Below, piece by piece: positions 1 to 5,797 of a stretch of DNA of 7,037 nt (its first letter is position 1; every line of letters starts with the position of its first letter). The translations under genes and the position numbers were made by a program. Under the pieces are notes generated by a model that did no database searches, had not been told where the DNA came from, and saw nothing but the letters and a program-made list of their open reading frames with translations. Origin of the DNA: an uncultured bacterium (lineage in GTDB: Bacteria > Methylomirabilota > Methylomirabilia > Rokubacteriales > CSP1-6); NCBI GenBank assembly GCA_946479205.1, contig CAMLFJ010000176.1, positions 1-7,037 of the forward strand, read 5' to 3'.

Positions 1-1
1 C

Positions 2-307
2 GGGTTCAACTCCCGCTCCGCCCGACGCCGCACGATGGCAGGCCACGTGTCCATCTCGGACGGCGAGCTGACCGTGGTGGCCGAGGCCAGTGACCTCTCC
101 CGCACCGGCATCGCGGTCCACGCGGTGCCTCGCCGGCTCGAGCCGGGCGAGGTGGTGTCGCTCCAGATCGCCCTGCGCGATCACCCCGAGGTGCTGACGA
201 TCGAGCGCGCGGAGGTGGTGTGGGCGCGCAAGGACACCGCCGGCCTCCGCTTCATCGACCTCGCCGCCCCCATCCGCGCCGCGCTGGACACCCTCACCGC
301 TCGCTAG
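2..307 (+). CDS. PilZ-domain protein, C-terminal part (5' end outside window)
   Basis: PilZ domains bind cyclic di-GMP and act as cytoplasmic effectors of that second messenger. The frame is open from base 2, and an ATG at 35 would cut into the domain. Read from base 2, residues 5-9 (RSARR) give the RxxxR arm and residues 31-36 (DLSRTG) give the D/NxSxxG motif, which together form the c-di-GMP binding signature. After these come the usual strands: a Gly-Glu-Val-Val stretch, then EVVWARKDTAGLRFIDL, matching the late PilZ pattern of V-W followed by G-x-x-F. The stop is TAG at 305-307. Whether PilZ is the whole protein or the end of a larger one cannot be seen. The gene converges on the receiver gene, with 48 bases between the stops. 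Family assignment is by motif; c-di-GMP binding is inferred from the two motifs. Confidence 0.75.
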   Translation, partial: GFNSRSARRRTMAGHVSISDGELTVVAEASDLSRTGIAVHAVPRRLEPGEVVSLQIALRDHPEVLTIERAEVVWARKDTAGLRFIDLAAPIRAALDTLTAR

Positions 308-355
308 CGGCGATACCGGCGGGCCGGGGTGGCCAGCCGTTCGGCGAGCTCCCGT

Positions 356-730
356 CTATTCGTGGGTAGCGGAGAGCTGGATGTTGATCGCCTGCTCGAG
401 GTACTCGAGATTGAACGGCTTGGGGACGTAGTCGGCGGCGCCGAGCTGGAGCAGGCGCGCCGTCGTCTCGATGTCCTCGTTGACCGTGATCATGATCACC
501 GGGAGCGACGGGGAGCGGACGACGAGGCGCCTGAGGGTCTCGAGGCCGTCCATTTCCGGCATGTGCATGTCGAGCAGCACGACGTCGGGCATGAACGTGT
601 CGAGCGTGACCAGGGCCAGCCGGCCGTTCTCGGCGATGCGCACGTCGTAGCCGCGCTCGGTCAGGAAATGCTCCATTAGCTGGCGCACTTCCGGCTCATC
701 GTCCACCACCAGGATCTTGTTCCCGGGCAT
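356..730 (-). CDS. Stand-alone response regulator receiver domain (CheY-like), 124 aa
   Basis: A single phosphoacceptor domain with no output domain, expected to take phosphate from a histidine kinase and act by protein-protein contact in the cytoplasm. All key residues are present: acidic pocket D10/D11 in VVDDEP, phosphoacceptor D54 in LLDMHMPEMDG, switch Thr82, Tyr101, and Lys104 in the KPF motif. The length of 124 aa is just one receiver domain. The ATG at 730 fits the family start, but no clear Shine-Dalgarno lies before it (upstream minus-strand bases read GTATCGGGAC). The gene lies 58 bases downstream of the SPOR gene on the same strand, so co-transcription is plausible. No cognate histidine kinase is in the window, so partner and pathway are unknown. 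Confidence 0.93.
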   Translation of the reverse strand: MPGNKILVVDDEPEVRQLMEHFLTERGYDVRIAENGRLALVTLDTFMPDVVLLDMHMPEMDGLETLRRLVVRSPSLPVIMITVNEDIETTARLLQLGAADYVPKPFNLEYLEQAINIQLSATHE

Positions 731-788
731 GTCCCGATACTACGCTCGGCCCGGTTTTATCTCCAAGCTCCGCGGGGAGGGAGGCTGG

Positions 789-1667
789 CTAGCGGACCTG
801 GATGACCTCGTTGGGGACGCCCAGGCGGGCCACCTCGCGGCTGGCCTCCTCCGCCTCGGCGCGCGAGGCGAAGTTGCCGTGCCGGAGACTCACCTGCCCC
901 GCCCGCGTGGGCTCGGTGGCCACCCGCGCGTCGTAGCCGGCGGCCCGTAGCTTCTCGGCCAGCTGCACCGCGGTCCGGAGCGGCACCGACGGGCCCACCC
1001 GGATCGTCACGCCGGTGCGTCCGACCAGGAGCACGCTCGGCGGATGCCCTTCCTTCTGCAGGCGCTCGACCGTGGCCTGGCCCTCCTCGGGGTCCTTCAG
1101 CGACGACACCTGCACCGCGAAGAGCTTGGACGGCGTCTGCTGGCGGAAGCGGACGGTGGAGAAGCCGGCCTGGTTGAGCTTGGCCTCCACGCGCTCCGCG
1201 TCCTCGGACAGGGGGAAGGTGCCAAGGGCCAGGGCGTAGCGAACCGGCGGCGGAGTGACCGGAGGCGCGGCCGCCTCCCGCGGCCCCTCCGCACGCTCCG
1301 GGGGCGGCGTCTTGACGACCGGCGCGGGGGGGGGCGTGACCGGCGTGGGCGCCACCGGCGCGGGTGGCGCAGCGGCGGGCGGCGTGGCGGGCCCCGGCGC
1401 GTCCGGCGGCACCGGGACGATCACGGAAGGCCCTGCAGCCACCGGGGAGTTGGCGGAGACGTCCATGGCCGGTGACGGGGCCGCGGCCGCGGGCGGCGTG
1501 ATGGACTCGTCCGCGGGACGCGACGCGGCCCAGAGCTGAAGCAGGCGGTGGATACCCCCCGTGGGTCCCGGCGACAGGAAATGATCGCCCCACCGCAGCA
1601 GGCCCACGAGCAGCAGCGCCAGCGCGGCGAGCAGCAGAACCCCCGGCCAGACGTGACGGTATCTCAC
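789..1667 (-). CDS. Membrane-anchored protein with Pro/Ala-rich linker and two tandem SPOR domains
   Basis: SPOR domains bind denuded glycan strands of septal peptidoglycan, so this is probably an inner-membrane protein with a periplasmic C-terminus acting at division sites. I start it at GTG 1665-1667 because AAGGAAG lies a few bases upstream, giving 292 aa; a longer version from ATG 1751 would overlap the protease promoter. Residues 7-26 form one transmembrane helix after a short RYRH N-terminus. Residues 50-142 are a low-complexity Pro/Ala/Val linker suited to crossing the periplasm. From residue 143 there are four beta-alpha-beta halves, beginning YALALGTF, FAVQVSSL, VTIRVGPS and VSLRHGNF. 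Since one SPOR domain holds two such halves, this makes two domains (about 143-215 and 219-292). It is divergent from the HtrA gene. The SPOR call is by pattern and fairly secure; the division role comes from the family. Confidence 0.82.
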   Translation of the reverse strand: MRYRHVWPGVLLLAALALLLVGLLRWGDHFLSPGPTGGIHRLLQLWAASRPADESITPPAAAAPSPAMDVSANSPVAAGPSVIVPVPPDAPGPATPPAAAPPAPVAPTPVTPPPAPVVKTPPPERAEGPREAAAPPVTPPPVRYALALGTFPLSEDAERVEAKLNQAGFSTVRFRQQTPSKLFAVQVSSLKDPEEGQATVERLQKEGHPPSVLLVGRTGVTIRVGPSVPLRTAVQLAEKLRAAGYDARVATEPTRAGQVSLRHGNFASRAEAEEASREVARLGVPNEVIQVR

Positions 1668-1675
1668 TGGCTTCC

Positions 1676-1705
1676 TTGACAGTCCAAGACGGCAGTCGCT
1701 ATCAT
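1676..1705 (+). promoter_or_regulatory. Sigma70-type promoter for the HtrA protease gene
   Basis: TTGACA at 1676-1681 matches the -35 consensus fully. TATCAT at 1700-1705 matches five of six -10 bases, with an 18-base spacer. Transcription would start near 1712, giving a leader of about 40 bases before ATG 1754. The -35 box overlaps the Shine-Dalgarno of the divergent SPOR gene (complement of 1671-1677). There is no heat-shock or sigmaE-type box that I can see here, so expression may be housekeeping. This is seen in sequence only. Confidence 0.6.
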
Positions 1706-1753
1706 CCGGTCGCCCCCAGGGTCCGCACCGGGGCCCACTGGTAGAGTACATAC

Positions 1754-2950
1754 ATGAGCCGCCGCCCGATACTGATCGCCGTGGTCGCCATCCTCCTGGT
1801 CGCCGCGGGGGGTGGCGGGTACTTGCTGCGCGATCGCCTCGGCCGGAGCGGGGCCGCGCCCGTGCCGAGCAGCCCGCAGGCCGCCGCCGCCCTCAGCATC
1901 GCGGAGGCGCTGCAGCTCGGCTTCGTGGACGTGGCGCAGCACGTGCGCCCCGCGGTCGTGCACCTGGGGACGATCCAGCGGGCGAAGAGCCGGCGTGGCC
2001 CCAACCTGCCGCAGGGCAACGACGATCCCTTCTTTCGCGATTTCTTCAATCAGTTCTTCGGCTCCGAGGGGCCCGACTCTCGCTCCGAGTTCCGCCGGCC
2101 CGGCCTGGGATCGGGCGTCATCATCGACAAGCGGGGCCTGGTCCTCACCAACTTCCACGTCGTCAAGGGGGCCGACGAGATCCTGATCCGCCTCTCCGAC
2201 AAGCGAGAATACCGCGGACAGATCCTCGGAACCGACCCGAAAACGGACCTCGCGGTGGTCAAGTTCCACCCCGACCAGGAGATCACGGTGGCCAGCCTCG
2301 GCAATTCCGATGCCCTCCGGGTCGGCGAGTGGGCCATCGCCATCGGCAACCCGTTCGGCCTGGACCAGACGGTGACCGTCGGGGTCATCAGCGCCACCGG
2401 GCGCTCCGACGTGGGCATCGCCACCTACGAGAACTTCATCCAGACCGACGCCTCCATCAACCCCGGCAACTCGGGCGGGCCCCTCGTCAACCTCAAGGGG
2501 CAGGTCATCGGCGTCAATACCGCGATCGTGGCCGCGGGCCAGGGCATCGGCTTCGCCATCCCCATCAACATGGTGAAGCGCGTGGTGGACCAGCTCGTGG
2601 AGAAGGGCAAGGTGGTGCGCGGCTGGCTCGGGGTGGCGCTGCAGCCGCTGTCCCCCGACCTCGCGCAGAGCCTGGGACTGGCCGGCACCAACGGCGCGGT
2701 GGTGGGCTCCACGATCACCGGCAGCCCCGCGGCGCAGGCGGGGCTCCAGCAGGGCGATGTGATCATCGCCTACGACAGCACACCGGTGGACGACTACCGG
2801 CATGTGCAGCGGCTGGTGGCGGAGACGCGGGTGGGGAAGAGCGTGACGCTGCAGATCGTCCGCAAGAAGCAGAAGATGGACGTCGCGATCACCATCGCCG
2901 AGGTGCCGGACGATACCGCCCGGCGCGCCGGCCCTCCCCCCAAGCCCTGA
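1754..2950 (+). CDS. htrA: HtrA/Deg-family periplasmic serine protease, single PDZ, membrane-anchored
   Basis: A trypsin-like protease of the HtrA family, which degrades or refolds damaged envelope proteins. The 398 aa begin with a positively charged start (MSRRP) and a hydrophobic segment at 5-25 that acts as an uncleaved anchor or signal peptide. The protease domain spans about 117-275 with an intact catalytic triad: His135 in TNFHVV, Asp165 in KTDLAVVK and Ser240 in GNSGGPLV. A flexible LA-loop rich in Phe and Asp lies at 90-105. One PDZ domain follows at about 288-385, with the carboxylate-binding loop at WLGVAL. The single PDZ and N-terminal anchor resemble DegS-type or short Deg proteins; two-PDZ DegP is longer. 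The Shine-Dalgarno is weak (GTAGAG about nine bases upstream). It converges with the kinase-BON gene, 4 bases apart. The family call is very secure; substrate and signalling role are not known. Confidence 0.96.
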   Translation: MSRRPILIAVVAILLVAAGGGGYLLRDRLGRSGAAPVPSSPQAAAALSIAEALQLGFVDVAQHVRPAVVHLGTIQRAKSRRGPNLPQGNDDPFFRDFFNQFFGSEGPDSRSEFRRPGLGSGVIIDKRGLVLTNFHVVKGADEILIRLSDKREYRGQILGTDPKTDLAVVKFHPDQEITVASLGNSDALRVGEWAIAIGNPFGLDQTVTVGVISATGRSDVGIATYENFIQTDASINPGNSGGPLVNLKGQVIGVNTAIVAAGQGIGFAIPINMVKRVVDQLVEKGKVVRGWLGVALQPLSPDLAQSLGLAGTNGAVVGSTITGSPAAQAGLQQGDVIIAYDSTPVDDYRHVQRLVAETRVGKSVTLQIVRKKQKMDVAITIAEVPDDTARRAGPPPKP

Positions 2951-2954
2951 CGCG

Positions 2955-3782
2955 CTAGGCCACGAAGGGCGGGATCGGCGGCATCTCCATTTGCCGCGCC
3001 TTCACCTCGCGCACGCCGTCGACCCCGCGGGCCACGTCCATCGCCTCGTCCATGACCGCGGTGCCCTCGAGGGTCACGACCCCGGTGCGGGCCTCGACCG
3101 AGATGCGGTACTTGCGCGTCTCCGGATGCGTGGCCAGCGCCACCTGCACCCGGGAGGCGAGGGAGCGATCGGCCACGAGCTGGGAGCTCGCCGGGGTGGC
3201 GGCCAGCTCGGACTGACCCACCACGCCCGCGAGCAGGCCGACCACCGCCGCGGTCATGAGCTTCTCGGTGTTGATGACGAGGTCATAGAGCGCCGGATCG
3301 GTGATGTTCACCTCGTAGAGGTACCGCATGCGCCCGGCCTTCTCGGCGTCGTCGCGGCGCACGAGCTCCGAGACGGTGCGCGGATTGGTCTGCTCGCCCA
3401 TCGGCCCGGCCAGCTTCTTGCTGAGCCGCTTCACCCGCACGTCGAACGGGGCCATGATCCGCACGCGCAGCACGTGGGGGATGCCCCGCAGCAGCCATTG
3501 CCCGCCCCGCCCCATCAGCACCACGTTGTCCTGCTCCGCGAAGTCATAGAGCGCGGTCTGGATCACCGTGATGTAGCGGCGCGTCTCCGCGTCGAAGCGC
3601 TCGAACAGCGAGGGCTTCGACTCATCGAGGTGGGAGAGCTTCTCCTCGAGCAGCCCGTACTTCTGCGCCGCGTTGGAGACGAGGTCCTGGTCCACGTAGC
3701 GATAACCCAGCCGGTCCGCCAGCTGCTGGCCGATCTCCGGGCCGCCCGCGCCGATCTCGTGAGACATCGTGATGATGGCCAT
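2955..3782 (-). CDS. Cytidylate-kinase-like protein fused to a C-terminal BON domain
   Basis: A 275-aa two-part protein. Residues 1-190 resemble the cytidylate kinase-like family (Pfam Cytidylate_kin2): the start MAIITMSHEIGAGGPEIG corresponds to the family pattern ISREFGSGGREIG, followed by LADRLGYRYVDQDLV, a central VVLMGRGGQWLL, and YDLVINTEKL near the end. Arg143/Arg144 in VRRDD and Arg151/Arg153 are basic residues of the lid type. The glycine loop lacks the GK[ST] of a classical Walker A motif, as in this family, and here the usual Arg after Ser is His8 and the usual Arg after GG is Pro15. Residues about 203-264 are a BON domain, with GVVTLEG and GVDGVREVKA. BON domains mostly occur in secreted or membrane proteins, but no signal peptide is seen, so this one is probably cytoplasmic. 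AAGGAG lies nine bases before the ATG. Kinase activity and substrate are unproven. Confidence 0.85.
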   Translation of the reverse strand: MAIITMSHEIGAGGPEIGQQLADRLGYRYVDQDLVSNAAQKYGLLEEKLSHLDESKPSLFERFDAETRRYITVIQTALYDFAEQDNVVLMGRGGQWLLRGIPHVLRVRIMAPFDVRVKRLSKKLAGPMGEQTNPRTVSELVRRDDAEKAGRMRYLYEVNITDPALYDLVINTEKLMTAAVVGLLAGVVGQSELAATPASSQLVADRSLASRVQVALATHPETRKYRISVEARTGVVTLEGTAVMDEAMDVARGVDGVREVKARQMEMPPIPPFVA

Positions 3783-3788
3783 GGCGTG

Positions 3789-3986
3789 TCACTCCTTCCG
3801 GTACTTCGCCTTCAGCGCGGCGGGGGCGATGGCGATCCGCTTGCCCCCGACGTCGTCGAGCACGTAGACCTCGTCCGCGAGGCTACCGCTGGCGAAGACC
3901 TCGAACACCTCGAGCGCTTCCTCGAGCGAGCTGCCGGCCGGCCGATCGTCCATCATGCGCTCGACGTCCTCGCGCTTGAGCCGCAC
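3789..3986 (-). CDS. Small acidic protein of unknown function, coupled to the kinase-BON gene
   Basis: A 65-aa protein that I do not recognise. It starts at GTG 3984-3986, directly after an in-frame stop; an alternative ATG start at residue 11 (MMDDRP) would leave 55 aa. It is rich in Glu, Asp, Val and Ala, with a probable helix around residues 20-33 (SLEEALEVFEVFAS), a strand-like EVYVLDDV, and a basic tail KAKYRKE. There is no Cys, signal peptide or membrane segment. Its last codons (CGG AAG GAG TGA) carry the Shine-Dalgarno of the kinase-BON gene, whose ATG begins seven bases after the TGA, so the two are very likely translationally coupled and made together. The coupling supports it being a real gene. 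No function is assigned. Confidence 0.65.
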   Translation of the reverse strand: MRLKREDVERMMDDRPAGSSLEEALEVFEVFASGSLADEVYVLDDVGGKRIAIAPAALKAKYRKE

Positions 3987-4130
3987 GGGTCAGGCCTGCC
4001 GGATGATTCTGGCCATTGAAAGCTGGGCTACTTGAGTACCAGGAAACCCCGCTCAAGACAAGGGCCCGCGCCCGGTCGAAACCCGCACCACCTTGGCCCG
4101 CTCCGGCCCCGATGGCAGGATGGGAGGGCC

Positions 4131-4541
4131 ATGGCAAGCGCCCGCAGGCGGGTCCCGCTGGTGGCGGCATTCGCGGGACTGGCCCTGCTGGCCGGGTGCG
4201 CCCGCGTGGTCACGACCGGTCCCTCGGCCCCGTCGGTCGCGGGCGGGGAGGAGGTGGGGATGGCCTCGTGGTACGGGTCGGCCCACCAGGGGCGGCGGAC
4301 GGCCAGCGGCGAGGTGTTCGACATGAACCAGCTCACCGCCGCGCACCGGACGCTGCCGTTCGGCACCCGCGTCCTCGTCACCAACCGCGACACGAGCCAG
4401 TCCGCCGAGGTGCGGATCAACGACCGCGGCCCCTTCGTGAAGGGCCGGATCCTCGACGTCTCCTACGCGGCCGCCCGCCTCCTGGGCGCGGTGGGCCCGG
4501 GCACCATCCCGGTGAGGGTGCGCGTCCTCTCGCTCCCGTAG
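4131..4541 (+). CDS. rlpA: RlpA-type septal/envelope lipoprotein with double-psi beta-barrel, no SPOR domain
   Basis: RlpA proteins are outer-membrane lipoproteins with a double-psi beta-barrel; in Pseudomonas aeruginosa RlpA is a lytic transglycosylase acting on denuded peptidoglycan. I start at ATG 4131 (136 aa) because GGGAGG lies just upstream and a signal peptide follows at once. The upstream frame continues to a TTG at 4032 but has no signal character. The lipobox is LLAGC with Cys23 as the lipidated residue. The barrel begins GMASWYG (43-49) and includes TASGEVFD, TAAHRTLPFGT, and INDRGPF. Glu61 and Asp98 are 37 residues apart, the same spacing as the reported catalytic Glu/Asp pair of P. 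aeruginosa RlpA, so activity is plausible. Many RlpA proteins carry a C-terminal SPOR domain; this one ends right after the barrel. It converges on the cyclase gene, with a 7-base gap. Confidence 0.92.
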   Translation: MASARRRVPLVAAFAGLALLAGCARVVTTGPSAPSVAGGEEVGMASWYGSAHQGRRTASGEVFDMNQLTAAHRTLPFGTRVLVTNRDTSQSAEVRINDRGPFVKGRILDVSYAAARLLGAVGPGTIPVRVRVLSLP

Positions 4542-4548
4542 CGGCGGG

Positions 4549-5622
4549 TCATCGAAGCATCGACTTCGACGGCGGGGAGATGATGCGGTGCACCTCGATG
4601 GTCTCGGTGATGTTCTTGAGCCGCTCGTGCCCCACCCGCTCGAGGCGGTAGCGGCCGCCGAGGCGGCGCACCGTCTCCGGACCCGCCAGGATCTCGCCGT
4701 CGCCCGCCGCGCTCGCGAGCCGGGCGGCCAGGGTGGTGACTATGCCGCTCGCGGTGAAGGTCCAGCGGGTGCCGCGGCGTCCCTCGAAGCGCGTGGAGCC
4801 GACCAGGGCCGGGCCCGAGTTGATCCCGATGTGGATCGCGAGCGGGTTGTCGATCTCTTTCTGGTTGAGCGCCTCGGTGAGGGCCAGCAGGATCAGGGCC
4901 GCGTTGACCGCCCGCGCGCCGTGCGCGGCGGGATCGCCGTCCTGGAAGATCGCCATGAATCCGTCGCCCGACGTCTCGTTGATGTCACCGCCCGCGTCGG
5001 TGATGCGGTCCAGGAAGCTGCCGAAGTACCGCTCCACCAGCGCGTTGAGATCCACCGGGGCGACGCGCTCGGCCAGGCGGCTGTAGCCGCTGATGTCCAC
5101 GAAGAGCACGGTGACGTCGAGCTCCTGCTTGGCCAGTCCGGGCGCCTCGGGATTGGCCGCGACCAGGCGCTTGACCGCGTCGGGCACGAACTTGGCGAAG
5201 TGGTCGCGGACGCGCGTGATCTCGCCCAGGCGCCGATCCACGTCGCGCTTGCGGGCCAGCGCCGCCTGCACCCGCGCGACCAGCTCGCGCTCGTCCACCG
5301 GTTTGGTGAGCACGTCGTCGGCGCCGTGCTCGAGGAGCTTCACCCGATTCTCCACGCCCTGCAGCGCGGTCATGATGATCACCGGCACGAGCCGGGTCGC
5401 CTCGCGCTCCCGCAGGGCCCGGCAGACCGCGAAGCCGTCCATGCGCGGCATCATCACGTCGAGAATGACCAGGTCCGGCGGGTCGTTGAGGGCCTTCCGG
5501 ACGGCCTCCTCGCCGTCGCCGGCGCCGACCGGCTCGTGGCCGAGCCGGCGGAGCACGAGCTCGAGGTACCGGACGATATCCGGCTCATCGTCGACGACGA
5601 GCACCTTGAACGGGTGCGCCAT
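4549..5622 (-). CDS. Response regulator with class III adenylate/guanylate cyclase output domain
   Basis: A receiver fused to a nucleotide cyclase, so phosphorylation would control synthesis of cAMP, cGMP or a related product in the cytoplasm. The ATG at 5620-5622 gives 357 aa starting MAHPFKVLVVDDEP; a longer GTG start at 5667 adds only a sequence unlike the family. Receiver at 1-123: D11/D12, phosphoacceptor D55 in ILDVMMPRMDG, T85 and K107 (TKPVDE) are all intact. A linker at 124-165 contains DHFAKFVPDAVKRLV, common in this architecture. Cyclase at about 168-348: metal-binding Asp176 (FVDISGYSRLAE) and Asp220 (SGDGFMAIF) are present, as is Arg301. The base-contact position before GD is Glu216, which is guanylate-cyclase-like; adenylate cyclases have Lys there. 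The usual Asn before ARL is Thr297. No strong Shine-Dalgarno is visible. The fusion is certain; product and activity are not. Confidence 0.93.
   Translation of the reverse strand: MAHPFKVLVVDDEPDIVRYLELVLRRLGHEPVGAGDGEEAVRKALNDPPDLVILDVMMPRMDGFAVCRALREREATRLVPVIIMTALQGVENRVKLLEHGADDVLTKPVDERELVARVQAALARKRDVDRRLGEITRVRDHFAKFVPDAVKRLVAANPEAPGLAKQELDVTVLFVDISGYSRLAERVAPVDLNALVERYFGSFLDRITDAGGDINETSGDGFMAIFQDGDPAAHGARAVNAALILLALTEALNQKEIDNPLAIHIGINSGPALVGSTRFEGRRGTRWTFTASGIVTTLAARLASAAGDGEILAGPETVRRLGGRYRLERVGHERLKNITETIEVHRIISPPSKSMLR
4552..4569. other. Small perfect inverted repeat at the convergent ends of rlpA and the cyclase gene
   Basis: TCGAAG at 4552-4557 and CTTCGA at 4564-4569 pair perfectly around a six-base loop. 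It sits ten bases past the rlpA stop and covers the last codons of the cyclase gene. No T-run follows on either strand, so it is not a classical terminator. It could slow polymerase or protect 3' ends, or be chance. Confidence 0.25.
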
Positions 5623-5653
5623 CTGTCTATCGCCGAGTCTAGCAGACAAACCA

Positions 5654-5694
5654 CGGGGCCGGCCCACCCTACGTGACGGGTGACGCCGGCCCCG
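5654..5694 (-). terminator. Strong GC-rich hairpin, possible terminator after the cytochrome genes or leader structure of the cyclase gene
   Basis: The outer arms CGGGGCCGGC (5654-5663) and GCCGGCCCCG (5685-5694) pair over ten bases. After a small asymmetric bulge (one base against two) the inner arms CACCC (5665-5669) and GGGTG (5678-5682) pair over five more, closing an eight-base loop. On the minus strand the stem is followed by TGGTTTGTCT, only moderately T-rich. It would lie about 100 bases after the cytochrome c' stop and 31 bases before the cyclase ATG. It may end the cytochrome transcript, or fold in the leader of the cyclase mRNA. The remaining gap bases show no clear promoter or RNA gene to me. 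Confidence 0.45.
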
Positions 5695-5797
5695 ATACGT
5701 AAGCCGGCAGCCGGATCTAGGAGCGTGACTGCGGTCTGAGGTCGTGCACTCCGACGTCGACTAGGAGATACGGCACTTGCATCGCCGTGACTCTACC

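Noticed and set aside
308..355. GC-rich short palindromes (CCGGC/GCCGG, GGCC/GGCC) between PilZ and receiver genes
   Set aside because: Stems of four to five bases with tiny loops and no T-run do not support a terminator call in DNA this rich in G and C.
731..788. TTGGAG/TAGTAT promoter before the receiver gene, implying a leaderless transcript
   Set aside because: Both boxes match the consensus poorly, and co-transcription from the SPOR gene explains expression more simply.
757..1593. Second minus-strand frame overlapping the SPOR gene
   Set aside because: Its Gly/Arg/Ala-rich translation has no domain structure, whereas the chosen frame has a membrane helix and four SPOR half-repeats.
1664..2803. 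Long open frame on the minus strand opposite the HtrA gene
   Set aside because: It is antisense to a protease with an intact triad and PDZ domain. Its translation is rich in His, Arg, Gly and Val without recognisable domains, as expected from high-GC third positions.
2991..4019. Long open frame on the plus strand opposite the kinase-BON and small genes
   Set aside because: Its translation is compositionally biased (Arg, His, Leu, Gly) with no domain, while the opposite strand gives two ribosome-binding sites and clear families.
4016..4057. Possible promoter (TTGAAA at 4016-4021) and inverted repeat CTTGAG/CTCAAG (4031-4036, 4052-4057) before rlpA
   Set aside because: No acceptable -10 box lies at 16-18 bases, and a six-base repeat with a 15-base gap is within chance expectation.
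4032..4130. N-terminal extension of RlpA from a TTG codon
   Set aside because: It would bury the signal peptide behind 33 polar residues; the ATG at 4131 has its own Shine-Dalgarno and leads straight into the lipoprotein signal.
4588..5676. Long open frame on the plus strand opposite the receiver-cyclase gene
   Set aside because: It is a shadow of a gene with every receiver and most cyclase motifs intact; no ribosome-binding site or domain is visible for it.
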